Notes under the pieces: generated by a model
The model's database searches: none
Told to the model about the DNA's origin: nothing
Seen by the model: only the letters and a program-made list of their open reading frames with translations
From: Pseudomonas sp. PSE14
Lineage (GTDB): Bacteria; Pseudomonadota; Gammaproteobacteria; Pseudomonadales; Pseudomonadaceae
Length of the DNA stretch: 64,000 nt
Assembly: GCF_029203285.1 (NCBI RefSeq)
Contig: NZ_CP115669.1
Coordinates: 1,426,001-1,490,000, forward strand
Direction of reading: 5' to 3'
Translations under genes and position numbers: made by a program
Shown: one piece after another, positions 1 through 9,356 of the stretch
How positions within the stretch are numbered: position 1 is the stretch's first letter
Layout of the letters: every line of letters begins with the position of its first letter

Positions 1-1
1 C

Positions 2-217
2 CATTTCGACCGCTACGTGGTGGAAAAGCGCGTGCGCCGGCGCGACGGCGCGTATGTCTGGGTGCGCGTGCGCACCTCGCTGCAGCGCCGCCGCCAGGAT
101 GGCCTGCCCGACCACCTGATCAGCGTGTTCGAGGACATCAGCGCCGAGCGCGCCGAACGCGACCGCCTGCAGGCGCGCATCGCGGAACTGGAAGCCCGCC
201 TGGCCGAACGCGCCTGA
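2..217 (+). CDS. PAS/PAC-domain protein, C-terminal end (partial)
   Basis: An open frame enters from the left edge and ends at the TGA at 215-217. The visible residues (RRRDGAYVWVRVRTS, then LISVFEDISAERAERD) look like the closing strands of a PAS domain with its PAC motif. A short charged helix rich in Arg and Glu follows and ends the protein. PAS domains sense ligands, redox state or light, and usually feed an output domain. Here the PAS lies at the extreme C-terminus, so any output domain must be upstream and outside the window. The gene converges on glpM with one base between the stops. Family assignment is likely; function is unknown. Confidence 0.6.
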   Translation, partial: HFDRYVVEKRVRRRDGAYVWVRVRTSLQRRRQDGLPDHLISVFEDISAERAERDRLQARIAELEARLAERA

Positions 218-218
218 T

Positions 219-554
219 TCAGTGCAGGCGCACCCATACGCCCACCAGTAGCGAGGCGGCCACCAGCCAGGCCAGCGCCGCCATCGCCAGGGATAGCTCC
301 AGGCGCAGGCGATCCACCAGCAGGTAGAGCGCGGCGAGGTAGACGAAGTAGGGGATGATCGACCACATGCCGAAGGCGATGGTGGTCTTCAGGTCATCCA
401 GCGAGCGGCTCTTGCCGACGATGTAGTGGGCGATCAGGGCGAAGGTGGGGAACAGCGGCACCAGCCCGGCGATGTAGTAATTGCGCGTCTTCGACAGCGC
501 GGCGAGGATCAGCACCACGCCGGCGCCGAGGGTTGCCTTGAGAATCAGGTCCAC
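219..554 (-). CDS. glpM: GlpM family inner-membrane protein
   Basis: A 111-residue protein with four hydrophobic segments (about residues 5-22, 27-45, 60-82, 85-108), consistent with a polytopic inner-membrane protein. It lies just downstream of glpD on the same strand, which is where P. aeruginosa glpM sits. GlpM is a small conserved membrane protein of unclear biochemistry, linked genetically to glycerol metabolism and alginate production in P. aeruginosa. The start is a GTG (codon at 552-554); no better ATG is available. A hairpin at 571-595 separates it from glpD. Confidence 0.85.
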   Translation of the reverse strand: MDLILKATLGAGVVLILAALSKTRNYYIAGLVPLFPTFALIAHYIVGKSRSLDDLKTTIAFGMWSIIPYFVYLAALYLLVDRLRLELSLAMAALAWLVAASLLVGVWVRLH

Positions 555-570
555 GGAGTTCTCGATACAG

Positions 571-595
571 CGACGCCACCGGAATGGTGGCGTCG
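571..595. other. Hairpin between glpD and glpM
   Basis: A perfect 10-bp stem (CGACGCCACC / GGTGGCGTCG) with a 5-nt loop lies in the 85-bp gap between glpD and glpM. No T-run follows on either strand, so it is not a standard intrinsic terminator. It may be a processing or attenuation hairpin that lowers glpM expression relative to glpD. Confidence 0.5.
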
Positions 596-639
596 GGCAT
601 TATCGGCGAGCGCGGCAGGCCGTCAATCAGAGCGTGCGT

Positions 640-2181
640 TCAGGCCACCTGCGTGCTCGGCTCCAGCGGGCTTTCGCTGTGCAGGAACTGCTCCAGCCGC
701 TCCTGCTGCCGGTCGGTGAGGAACAGGCCGAGCTTGGTGCGGCGCCAGAGAATGTCTTCGGCTTCGCGCGCCCACTCCTCGCGGCACAGGTATTCCACTT
801 CACGGGCATAGAGCCCGCCACCCAGGTGTTCGCCCAGCTCGCTGAGGTTGGCGGCACCGTCCAGCAGCTTCCAGATGCGATTGCCGTAGGTGCTGGCCCA
901 GCGCCGGGCGAGAGCGGGGTCGAGCTGGCGCAGGTGCTCCATCAATTGGATGGCCAGGTCCTCGATGCCGAGCATCGCTTCGCCGCCGGGCAACGGGGCG
1001 CTGGCGGTCCAGCGCGGACCCATGACGCCGGCGAAGTAGGGCGCCAGTTGCTCCAGCGCGGCTTCGGCGAGCTTGCGGTAGGTGGTGAGCTTGCCGCCGA
1101 ACACTGAGAGCAGCGGGGCTTCGCCGGGGGTGTTGTCCAGCGCCAGGGTGTAGTCGCGGGTGACGGCGGACGGATCGTCGGACTCGTCATCGCACAGCGG
1201 GCGAACCCCGGAGAAGCTGCGCAGGATGTCCTCGCGGCCGAGTTGGCGCTTGAAGTGGGCATTGACCACGTTCAGCAGGTAATCGGTCTCTTCCTCGCTG
1301 ATGCAGATCTGCGCCGGGTCGCCCTTGTACTCGCGGTCGGTGGTGCCGATCAGGGTGAAGCGCTGCAGATACGGGATGGCGAAGACGATGCGGCGGTCCT
1401 CGTTCTGCAGGATGTAGGCATGATCGCCGTCGTAGAGGCGCGGCACGATCAGGTGGCTGCCCTGGATCAGACGGATGCCATAGGGCGGGCGCTGGCGCAG
1501 TTCCTCGCGCAGAAAGCGGTCGACCCAGGGGCCGGCGGCGTTCACCAGGCAGCGGGCGCGGACCGAGTAGAGGCTGCCGTCCTTGCGCTCCAGGTGCAGG
1601 TGCCACAGCCCCTTGCTGCGCCGTGCACTGACGCAGCGGGTGCGCGGGTGGATATGCGCGCCGTGCTCGCGGGCGCTCATGGCGTTGAGCACCACCAGGC
1701 GGGCGTCGTCCACCGAGCAGTCGGAATATTCGAAACCGCGGCTGATCTCGGCTTTCAGCGGGCTTTCCGGGCCGAAACGCAGGCCGCGCGAACCCGGCAG
1801 CTTCTCGCGCTTGCCGAGGTGGTCGTAAAGGAACAGGCCGGCGCGGATCATCCAGGCCGGACGCAGGTGCGGACGGTGCGGCAGGACGAAGCGCAGCGGA
1901 TGGACGATATGCGGTGCCTTGGCCAGCAGTACTTCGCGTTCGGCCAGGGCTTCGCGCACCAGGCGGAATTCGTGGTGTTCGAGGTAGCGCAGGCCACCGT
2001 GGATCAGCTTGCTGCTGGCGGAGGAGGTGTGGCTGGCCAGGTCATGCTGTTCGCAGAGGAACACCGACAGGCCGCGCCCGGCGGCGTCTGCCGCGATGCC
2101 CACGCCGTTGATGCCGCCGCCGACGACGGCCAGGTCATAGACTTCGGCCAGGGGCGCGTGGCGTGAGCGGGTTGGGTTCAT
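640..2181 (-). CDS. glpD: Aerobic glycerol-3-phosphate dehydrogenase
   Basis: A 513-residue FAD-dependent dehydrogenase that oxidises sn-glycerol-3-phosphate to dihydroxyacetone phosphate at the inner membrane and passes electrons to quinone. An N-terminal Rossmann motif GGGINGVG occupies residues 21-28. Further family landmarks are SSKLIHGGLRYLE, NAAGPWVD, the substrate-site segment FAIPYLQRFTLIGTTDREY, and FGGKLTTYRKLAE near residue 370. A C-terminal helical domain follows. Length matches the GlpD family (about 500-512). It is transcribed from its own promoter region, with glpR encoded upstream on the same strand and a GlpR-like operator at 2214-2255. Confidence 0.97.
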   Translation of the reverse strand: MNPTRSRHAPLAEVYDLAVVGGGINGVGIAADAAGRGLSVFLCEQHDLASHTSSASSKLIHGGLRYLEHHEFRLVREALAEREVLLAKAPHIVHPLRFVLPHRPHLRPAWMIRAGLFLYDHLGKREKLPGSRGLRFGPESPLKAEISRGFEYSDCSVDDARLVVLNAMSAREHGAHIHPRTRCVSARRSKGLWHLHLERKDGSLYSVRARCLVNAAGPWVDRFLREELRQRPPYGIRLIQGSHLIVPRLYDGDHAYILQNEDRRIVFAIPYLQRFTLIGTTDREYKGDPAQICISEEETDYLLNVVNAHFKRQLGREDILRSFSGVRPLCDDESDDPSAVTRDYTLALDNTPGEAPLLSVFGGKLTTYRKLAEAALEQLAPYFAGVMGPRWTASAPLPGGEAMLGIEDLAIQLMEHLRQLDPALARRWASTYGNRIWKLLDGAANLSELGEHLGGGLYAREVEYLCREEWAREAEDILWRRTKLGLFLTDRQQERLEQFLHSESPLEPSTQVA

Positions 2182-2213
2182 GGGGCGCCTCGGTATTGGA
2201 AATGAACGCGTTT

Positions 2214-2255
2214 ATGTTCGTTTTCGAAAATATCTTAGTTCGATGAACGAAACAT
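2214..2255. promoter_or_regulatory. Putative GlpR operator upstream of glpD
   Basis: Two related sites face each other: ATGTTCGTTTTCGAA (2214-2228) and TTCGATGAACGAAACAT (2239-2255), separated by a short AT-rich spacer. They lie 33-74 bp before the glpD start codon. Pseudomonas GlpR is known to bind TTCG/CGAA-rich palindromes in front of glp genes, so repression by the adjacent glpR product is a reasonable inference. No similar site was seen before glpK. Confidence 0.6.
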
Positions 2256-2334
2256 GACCAGCCGAAAGCGCGAAATCGCGCATGCGTTCGTCAGTTTCTT
2301 CGAAATTGAAAGTGCGGAGATTGGCGGCGCGCGC

Positions 2335-3090
2335 TCAGACCAGTTCGAGCTGGACCTTGTGCTGTGCCAGCAGGCGCGCCACGGCGGAGGGGGGCGGACT
2401 GTCGGTGAACACGCGGTTGACCAGGGCGATCGGTCCCAGGCGCACCATGGCGTTGCGCCCGAACTTGCTGGAGTCGGCGGCGAGGAACACCTGCCGGGCG
2501 TTGTCGATGATGGCGCGGGAGACGCGCACTTCCTGGTAGTCGAAGTCCAGCAGGCTGCCGTCGTCGTCGATGCCGCTGATGCCGACCACGGCGAAGTCGA
2601 CGCGGAACTGCTCGATGAAGTCCACGGCCGCCTGGCCGACCACGCCGCCGTCGCTGCGCACCGTGCCGCCGGCGACCAGCACTTCGAAGTCGGCCTTGCC
2701 GGCGAGGATGCTGGCCACGTGCAGGTTGTTGGTGATGATCTTCAGGTGGCTGTGGCCGAGCAGGGCGCGGGCGATCGCTTCGGTGGTGGTGCCGATGTTG
2801 ATGAACAGCGAGGCGTTGTCCGGGATGTGCGCGGCGATGGCTTCGGCGATGCGCTGCTTCTCGTCGCGCATCTGGTCGGCGCGGGTGTTGTAGGCGGTGT
2901 TCTCGACACTCGAGTCCCAGGCCGCGCCGCCGTGGTAGCGGCGCAGCAGGCTCTGTTCGGCGAGCTGGTTGATGTCGCGGCGGATGGTCTGCGGGGTGAC
3001 GGCGAACTGCTGGGCGAGTTCCTCGATGCTCAGGTAGCCGCGCTCGCGGACCAGGTCGAGGATGCTTTGCTGTCGGGGTGGCAGGTTCAT
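2335..3090 (-). CDS. glpR: Glycerol-3-phosphate regulon repressor (DeoR family)
   Basis: A 251-residue DeoR-family repressor. The N-terminal winged helix-turn-helix covers residues 5-55, with the recognition segment [20 protein letters not shown] at 21-40 and the family signature RRYHGGA just after it. The C-terminal DeoR sensor domain includes [11 protein letters not shown] and the phosphate-binding-like stretch [11 protein letters not shown]. GlpR proteins repress glp genes and are released by glycerol-3-phosphate or glycerol. The gene lies between glpK and glpD on the same strand, the usual pseudomonad order. Confidence 0.95.
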   Translation of the reverse strand: MNLPPRQQSILDLVRERGYLSIEELAQQFAVTPQTIRRDINQLAEQSLLRRYHGGAAWDSSVENTAYNTRADQMRDEKQRIAEAIAAHIPDNASLFINIGTTTEAIARALLGHSHLKIITNNLHVASILAGKADFEVLVAGGTVRSDGGVVGQAAVDFIEQFRVDFAVVGISGIDDDGSLLDFDYQEVRVSRAIIDNARQVFLAADSSKFGRNAMVRLGPIALVNRVFTDSPPPSAVARLLAQHKVQLELV

Positions 3091-3159
3091 GCGCGGTGCT
3101 CGCTGGGACGGGCCGAAGGGGCAAGGATGCCGGAGTGGGCAGGGTCTGTCATGAACTTG

Positions 3160-3231
3160 TCGGAGCGAGCTTGCTCGCGAACCCCGCTTGGCACGTCGGC
3201 ATCAGGCGGTTCGCGAGCAAGCTCGCTCCTA
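3160..3231. repeat. REP pair (inverted) between glpK and glpR
   Basis: The arm at 3160-3181 (TCGGAGCGAGCTTGCTCGCG...) is the near-perfect reverse complement of the arm at 3210-3231, forming a long stem-loop. The same unit occurs at 58519-58583. This is the common Pseudomonas REP family found in intergenic DNA. It may stabilise or terminate the glpK transcript. Confidence 0.9.
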
Positions 3232-3247
3232 CAAAGAGCCTGTCGCG

Positions 3248-4762
<1,515 letters not shown>

Positions 4763-4934
4763 GGCGGCGGCCTTGTGCGGATTCCGTTCGGCGATCCCGG
4801 CTGCGGAGCCGAGAAGAGAATGGCGCAGAACATACGGGATTCATCCCCGTCGGTGAAGCGAACTCCGTGCAACGCACCACACCTTGGCTTACTGTTATGC
4901 GCTTGAAAGCCGCTCGCGAGAACCCTGCACGACC

Positions 4935-5405
4935 ATGACTCCCGCCATCGACCTGTTGAAGAAGAACCGCGCCGAACACCAGGTGCTGAGCTACGAGCAC
5001 GACCCCAAGGCGCCCTCTTATGGGCTGGAGGCTGCCGAGAAGCTCAACCTCGATCCGGCCCGGGTGTTCAAGACCCTGCTGGCCGCCAGCGAGAAGGGCG
5101 AGCTGCTGGTGGCCGTGGTGCCGGTGGCCGGCACCCTGGACCTCAAGGCGCTGGCCCATGCTGCCGGGGTGAAGAAGGCCGACATGGCCGACCCCAACGC
5201 CGCCCAGCGCGCCACCGGCTATCTGGTCGGCGGCATCAGCCCGCTGGGGCAGAAGAAGCGCCTGCGCACCTTCATCGACGAATCCGCCCAGGGTTTCCCG
5301 ACCATCCATGTCAGCGCCGGCCGGCGCGGCCTGGAAGTGGAACTGAGCGCCGGGACGCTGGCCACGCTGACTGCCGCGAAGTTCGCCCCGATCGGTCGAA
5401 GCTGA
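4935..5405 (+). CDS. ybaK: Cys-tRNA(Pro)/Cys-tRNA deacylase
   Basis: A 156-residue YbaK/EbsC-type editing enzyme that hydrolyses Cys mischarged on tRNA(Pro), acting in trans to prolyl-tRNA synthetase. The conserved catalytic-type lysine is in the context RVFKTLLA (K46), and the family loop [10 protein letters not shown] and the [12 protein letters not shown] segment are visible. I chose the ATG at 4935 rather than upstream codons because the family N-terminus (TPAIDLLKK) begins there. It is divergent from glpK and followed by the PhzF-like gene. Confidence 0.9.
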   Translation: MTPAIDLLKKNRAEHQVLSYEHDPKAPSYGLEAAEKLNLDPARVFKTLLAASEKGELLVAVVPVAGTLDLKALAHAAGVKKADMADPNAAQRATGYLVGGISPLGQKKRLRTFIDESAQGFPTIHVSAGRRGLEVELSAGTLATLTAAKFAPIGRS

Positions 5406-5498
5406 ACGGTCGAAGCAGTCGACTGTCTGGTCCGTTCTGTACGGTTCGCGGTTCGGTGGCTTCTGTCATGCTCGGGCATCACTTTTCAGGAGACTGCC

Positions 5499-6281
5499 AT
5501 GCAACTCGACTTCCATCAGGTCGATGCCTTCACCGACCGCCCCTTCGCCGGCAACCCGGCGATGGTCTACCGCCTGGATGCCTGGCTGGCCGACGAGTTG
5601 ATGCAGAAGATCGCCGCCGAGCACAACCTGTCCGAAACCGCGTTCCTGGTGAACGAGGCCGACGGCTGGCGCATCCGCTGGTTCACCCCGACCGCCGAGG
5701 TGCCGCTGTGCGGCCATGCAACGCTGGCGAGCGCCCATGTGCTGTTCGAGGTGTTCGGCGAGCCGGGCCAATCCCTGGAGTTCAATTCGCAATCCGGGCC
5801 GCTGCGGGTGTTCCGCGAGGAAGGCCGGCTGGCCCTGGATTTCCCCGCCCAGTCGCCAAGCGAGGCGGGCAGCACCGTGGAGCTGGAGCAGGCGCTGGGC
5901 CTGCCGGTAGTGGACGCCCTGAATACCCAGTCGCACCTGCTGGTGCTGCTGGAGTCGGAATACGCGGTGCGCAGTTGTTCGCCCGACTTCGCGGCACTGG
6001 CGCGCATGCCGTACCTGGGGGTGATCGTCACCGCGCGCAGCGACGACCATGACTTCGTCTCGCGCTTCTTCGCCCCGGCCATCGGCCTCAACGAAGACCC
6101 GGTCACCGGCGCTGCCCATTGCAGCCTGATTCCCTACTGGTCGCAGCGCCTGAACAAGCTGCAGATGCATGCTTACCAGTGCTCGGCGCGTGGCGGCGAG
6201 CTGTGGTGCCGCCTGGAGGGGGATCGGGTGCGTATCGCCGGCCATTCGCGGCTGATCGCCAGCGGCCGGATCGTCATCTGA
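5499..6281 (+). CDS. PhzF family isomerase/epimerase-like protein
   Basis: A 260-residue PhzF-fold protein. The start FHQVDAFTDRPFAGNPAMV, the acid residue equivalent to the PhzF catalytic Glu (E47 in HNLSETAFLV), the RWFTPTAEVPLCGHATL motif and the late DPVTGAAHCSLIPYW motif are all present. The fold is a two-lobed diaminopimelate-epimerase-like barrel pair. Members outside phenazine clusters are mostly uncharacterised, and no phenazine gene is nearby, so the substrate is unknown. An RBS (AGGAG, 5490-5494) precedes the ATG. It converges on the ABC ATPase gene. Confidence 0.9.
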   Translation: MQLDFHQVDAFTDRPFAGNPAMVYRLDAWLADELMQKIAAEHNLSETAFLVNEADGWRIRWFTPTAEVPLCGHATLASAHVLFEVFGEPGQSLEFNSQSGPLRVFREEGRLALDFPAQSPSEAGSTVELEQALGLPVVDALNTQSHLLVLLESEYAVRSCSPDFAALARMPYLGVIVTARSDDHDFVSRFFAPAIGLNEDPVTGAAHCSLIPYWSQRLNKLQMHAYQCSARGGELWCRLEGDRVRIAGHSRLIASGRIVI

Positions 6282-6284
6282 CGG

Positions 6285-7370
6285 TCAACGCTGGCGGTTG
6301 AGGACCTGTTGCGCTTCCACGCTGCCCTGGGCGGGGAACAGTACCAGGTGCTCGGCGGCCACGCTGATGCCTACCTCATCACCGGGTTGGTGATCGGCAT
6401 GGCTGGGGAAGATCGATTCCAGCTGGGTGCCGGTGGGAAGCTGAAGACGGTAAAGGGTCGCGGCGCCGAGGAATGACTTGCCGACGATCCGCGCCTTGAG
6501 CGCACCCTCGGCGGCAGGCACCAGGTCGTCCGGACGCAGCAGCACATCCACCGCGCTGCCATCGGGCAGGCTGTAGGCGCGGTTGCCGCGCAGCACACCC
6601 AGTTCGGTCTGCACCGCGTCGGCGCCGTGCATCTGGCCACGAATGAAGTAGCCCTGGCCGATGAAGCTGGCCACGAAGGGCGTCTGCGGTTCGTGGTAGA
6701 GATTGAACGGGGTATCCCACTGCTCCAGCCGGCCGTGGCGGAACACGCCCACATGGTCGCTGACGGCGAAGGCTTCTTCCTGATCATGGGTGACCAGGAT
6801 GGCACTGGTGCCGCGCGCCTTGAGAATGTCGCGCACCTCGTGGCTGAGCTGGCGGCGCAGCTCCACGTCGAGGTTGGAAAAGGGTTCGTCGAGCAGCAGC
6901 AGTTGCGGTTGCGGAGCCAGCGCACGGGCCAGGGCCACGCGCTGTTGCTGGCCGCCGGAGAGTTCGTGCGGGTAGCGCTGGCCCAGGGCATCGAGCTTCA
7001 CCAGTTGCAGCAGCTCGTCGACGATGCGCGTGCGCTCGGGATGCTTGCGAATGCCGAAGGCGATGTTGTCCGCCACCGACAGGTGCGGGAACAGCGCGTA
7101 GTCCTGGAACACCATGCCGATCCGGCGCTTCTCCGGCGACAGGGTGAAGCCGGGGCGGGAGATGACTTCGCCGGCCAGTTCGATGCGCCCGTCCTGCACC
7201 GGCTCGAATCCGGCGATGGCGCGCAGCGTGGTGGTCTTGCCGCACCCCGAAGGGCCCAGTAGGCAGCCGATGTCGCCGGCATTCAGGTGCAGGCTGACGC
7301 CTTGCACCACGCGCTGCTGTTCATAGCCACAGGAAAGGTTATCGAGGGTGAGCAGCAGCGGTTGTGTCAT
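6285..7370 (-). CDS. ABC transporter ATP-binding protein (FbpC/PotA-like)
   Basis: A 361-residue ABC ATPase of the iron(III)/polyamine import type. The Walker A motif GPSGCGKT is at residues 39-46, the signature LSGGQQQR at 137-144, Walker B LLLLDEP at 157-163, and the switch His is in VTHDQEE. A C-terminal TOBE-like regulatory domain covers roughly residues 280-350. No permease or binding-protein gene is adjacent, so it is an orphan here, as its homologue beside argF also appears to be in PAO1. The substrate cannot be assigned from sequence; iron and polyamine transport are the closest families. Confidence 0.85.
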   Translation of the reverse strand: MTQPLLLTLDNLSCGYEQQRVVQGVSLHLNAGDIGCLLGPSGCGKTTTLRAIAGFEPVQDGRIELAGEVISRPGFTLSPEKRRIGMVFQDYALFPHLSVADNIAFGIRKHPERTRIVDELLQLVKLDALGQRYPHELSGGQQQRVALARALAPQPQLLLLDEPFSNLDVELRRQLSHEVRDILKARGTSAILVTHDQEEAFAVSDHVGVFRHGRLEQWDTPFNLYHEPQTPFVASFIGQGYFIRGQMHGADAVQTELGVLRGNRAYSLPDGSAVDVLLRPDDLVPAAEGALKARIVGKSFLGAATLYRLQLPTGTQLESIFPSHADHQPGDEVGISVAAEHLVLFPAQGSVEAQQVLNRQR

Positions 7371-7503
7371 CGAGCTTGGAACCTGTTCGGCATCTCGCCG
7401 AGCGCAGTTCGGGCCGGGCGGAAGCAGGAAATGAGGCGCAGTCTACGCCGGTTCCTGCATCCAAGGCCGCCCGGTCAGGCACGGGCGGCGGATGGAGAGG
7501 CTG

Positions 7504-8421
7504 TCAGGCGTAGTGGGCGTGCTCGACCAGCAGTTCGAGCAGGGCTTTCTGGGCGTGCAGACGGTTTTCCGCCTGGTCCCAGGCCACCGAGCGCGCGTCG
7601 TCCAGCAGGTCTTCGCTGATCTCTTCGCCACGGTGGGCCGGCAGGCAGTGCATGAATAGTACATCCGCCGCCGCGCCATCGAGCAGCGCACGTGTTACCT
7701 GATATGGCTGGAACAGGCGCAGGCGCGCGGCCGCTTCGTCTTCCTGGCCCATCGAGGCCCAGACGTCGGTGCTCACCAGGTGCGCGCCGGCCGCCGCCTC
7801 GCGCGGGTCGCGGACGACCTTCACGCGATCGCCCGCCAGCTCCAGCAGGGCGGCGTTCGGCTCATAGCCTTCCGGGCAGGCCACGCGCAGCTGGAAGTCG
7901 AAGCGGATGGCCGCCTCGATGTAGCTGTTGCACATGTTGTTGCCGTCGCCGATCCAGGCCACGGTCTTGCCGGCGATGCTGCCGCGATGCTCATGGAAGG
8001 TCTGCATGTCGGCCAGCAGCTGGCAGGGGTGCAGGTCGTCCGACAGGCCGTTGATCACCGGCACGCGGGAATTCTCGGAGAACTCGATCAGGTTGCTGTG
8101 GGCGAAGGTGCGGATCATCACCGCATCGACCATCCGCGACATCACCTTCGCGGCATCGGCGATCGGCTCGCCGCGGCCCAGCTGGGTGTCGCGCGGGGAG
8201 AGGAAAATGGCCTGGCCGCCGAGCTGGATCATGCCGGCTTCGAAGGAAATCCGCGTACGGGTCGAGGCTTTCTCGAAGATCATGCCCAGCACGCGGTTCT
8301 TCAGGGGCTCGTAGAGCACGCCTCGGTCACGCAGGTCCTTCAGCTCGCTGCCGCGGCGGATCAGACCGAGAAGTTCGTCGGTCGTGTAATCCAGCATCGA
8401 GAGGAAGTGCCGTGCGCTCAT
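7504..8421 (-). CDS. argF: Ornithine carbamoyltransferase (anabolic)
   Basis: A 305-residue enzyme that joins carbamoyl phosphate and ornithine to give citrulline in arginine biosynthesis. The carbamoyl-phosphate motif STRTR is at residues 53-57. The ornithine loop ([10 protein letters not shown]) lies near residue 263 and the FMHCLP signature is intact. At 305 residues it matches the anabolic ArgF of Pseudomonas rather than catabolic ArcB (about 336). argG, the next pathway step, lies about 10 kb away. ArgR control is expected from the genus but I did not identify an operator. Confidence 0.95.
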   Translation of the reverse strand: MSARHFLSMLDYTTDELLGLIRRGSELKDLRDRGVLYEPLKNRVLGMIFEKASTRTRISFEAGMIQLGGQAIFLSPRDTQLGRGEPIADAAKVMSRMVDAVMIRTFAHSNLIEFSENSRVPVINGLSDDLHPCQLLADMQTFHEHRGSIAGKTVAWIGDGNNMCNSYIEAAIRFDFQLRVACPEGYEPNAALLELAGDRVKVVRDPREAAAGAHLVSTDVWASMGQEDEAAARLRLFQPYQVTRALLDGAAADVLFMHCLPAHRGEEISEDLLDDARSVAWDQAENRLHAQKALLELLVEHAHYA

Positions 8422-8714
8422 GGTTCGTACCTACTACTTATTCTCAGAATCGGGCCGAGGTAGCGACCGGATTTCGTGAGAAAAAACGGCTGAACCTGCG
8501 GCGGGACCGCATGGAGCGGAAAATGGGGGAAGGCGCGATCCTATAAGGAAATTACGCATCTACGCAAGTTTCGTCCGGAGAGGGATCGAGTGGACACAGA
8601 AATTTCCCTCTGAGGGGACGGACGAGGCCGACATACGAGGCATTGGGGCGATTGATAGCTTTTCGCCGCCTTCGGAAGTTGGCCTATCTGTTTCATCCCT
8701 CAAGGAGTTGTTTC

Positions 8715-9152
8715 ATGAAAAAGTTCTGGATGTCCGCTGCCATCGCCGCCGTGATCGCCACTGCCAGCGGCTGCACCACCTACAACATCAGTCAGCCGAG
8801 CGCCGCGCTGGACCAGGAGGTCAAGACTGGCCTGAAGGCCGATGTCGCCGTAGGTGAGGCCATCAGTGGCCAGTCCCAGGTCAACATCCTGTTCGGTTTC
8901 CTGAAGTTCGGCGGCGACTCCCAGTTCGCCGACGGCGTGACCTACGGCGGCGAGTCCGGCGGCCTGGGCCTGGGCGCCTTCGATCCGATCTCCAGCGCCA
9001 AGGCGGCGGCTGCCTTCAAGGCAGTGAAGAGCTCTGGCTCCGACCTGATCGTGGCGCCGCGCTATGAAGTGAACGTCCAGGATTACTTCATCTTCAAGAA
9101 GGTCGACGTCAAGGTCACCGGCAACAAGGGCTCGATCAAGAGCATTCACTGA
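8715..9152 (+). CDS. Predicted lipoprotein of unknown function
   Basis: A 145-residue protein with a lipoprotein signal peptide ending in ATASGC (Cys at residue 19). The mature part contains short Gly/Ser-rich stretches (GGESGGLGLG) and ends in a Lys-rich strand. I chose the ATG at 8715 because it has a strong RBS (AAGGAG, 8702-8707) and begins a clean signal peptide. The 292 bp upstream to argF contain no other gene. Outer-membrane or periplasmic anchoring is likely; no function is recognised. Confidence 0.8.
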   Translation: MKKFWMSAAIAAVIATASGCTTYNISQPSAALDQEVKTGLKADVAVGEAISGQSQVNILFGFLKFGGDSQFADGVTYGGESGGLGLGAFDPISSAKAAAAFKAVKSSGSDLIVAPRYEVNVQDYFIFKKVDVKVTGNKGSIKSIH

Positions 9153-9185
9153 TCCGCCCCGCCGATGGGGTGATCCCGTCGGTGC

Positions 9186-9215
9186 ATTGCGCGGGCGCCA
9201 TGGCGCCCGCGCAAT
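9186..9215. terminator. Perfect 30-bp palindrome downstream of the lipoprotein gene
   Basis: A fully symmetrical palindrome (ATTGCGCGGGCGCCA followed by its exact complement) would form a 12-13 bp GC-rich hairpin in RNA. It is followed by CCTTCC rather than a strict T-run. It sits 33 bp after the lipoprotein stop and probably ends that transcript. Confidence 0.65.
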
Positions 9216-9356
9216 CCTTCCATCCTCCCCTCTGATGCCTCCTGATTCACCCGACTGACGCTGGTGGCGTTCGTCGTATCTCCGCTCCATAGTGCTTGCT
9301 CGACAAGACGACCGGTGTGCCACGCGCCCCCGGCGACAACAACGACGAGGCGAGCC

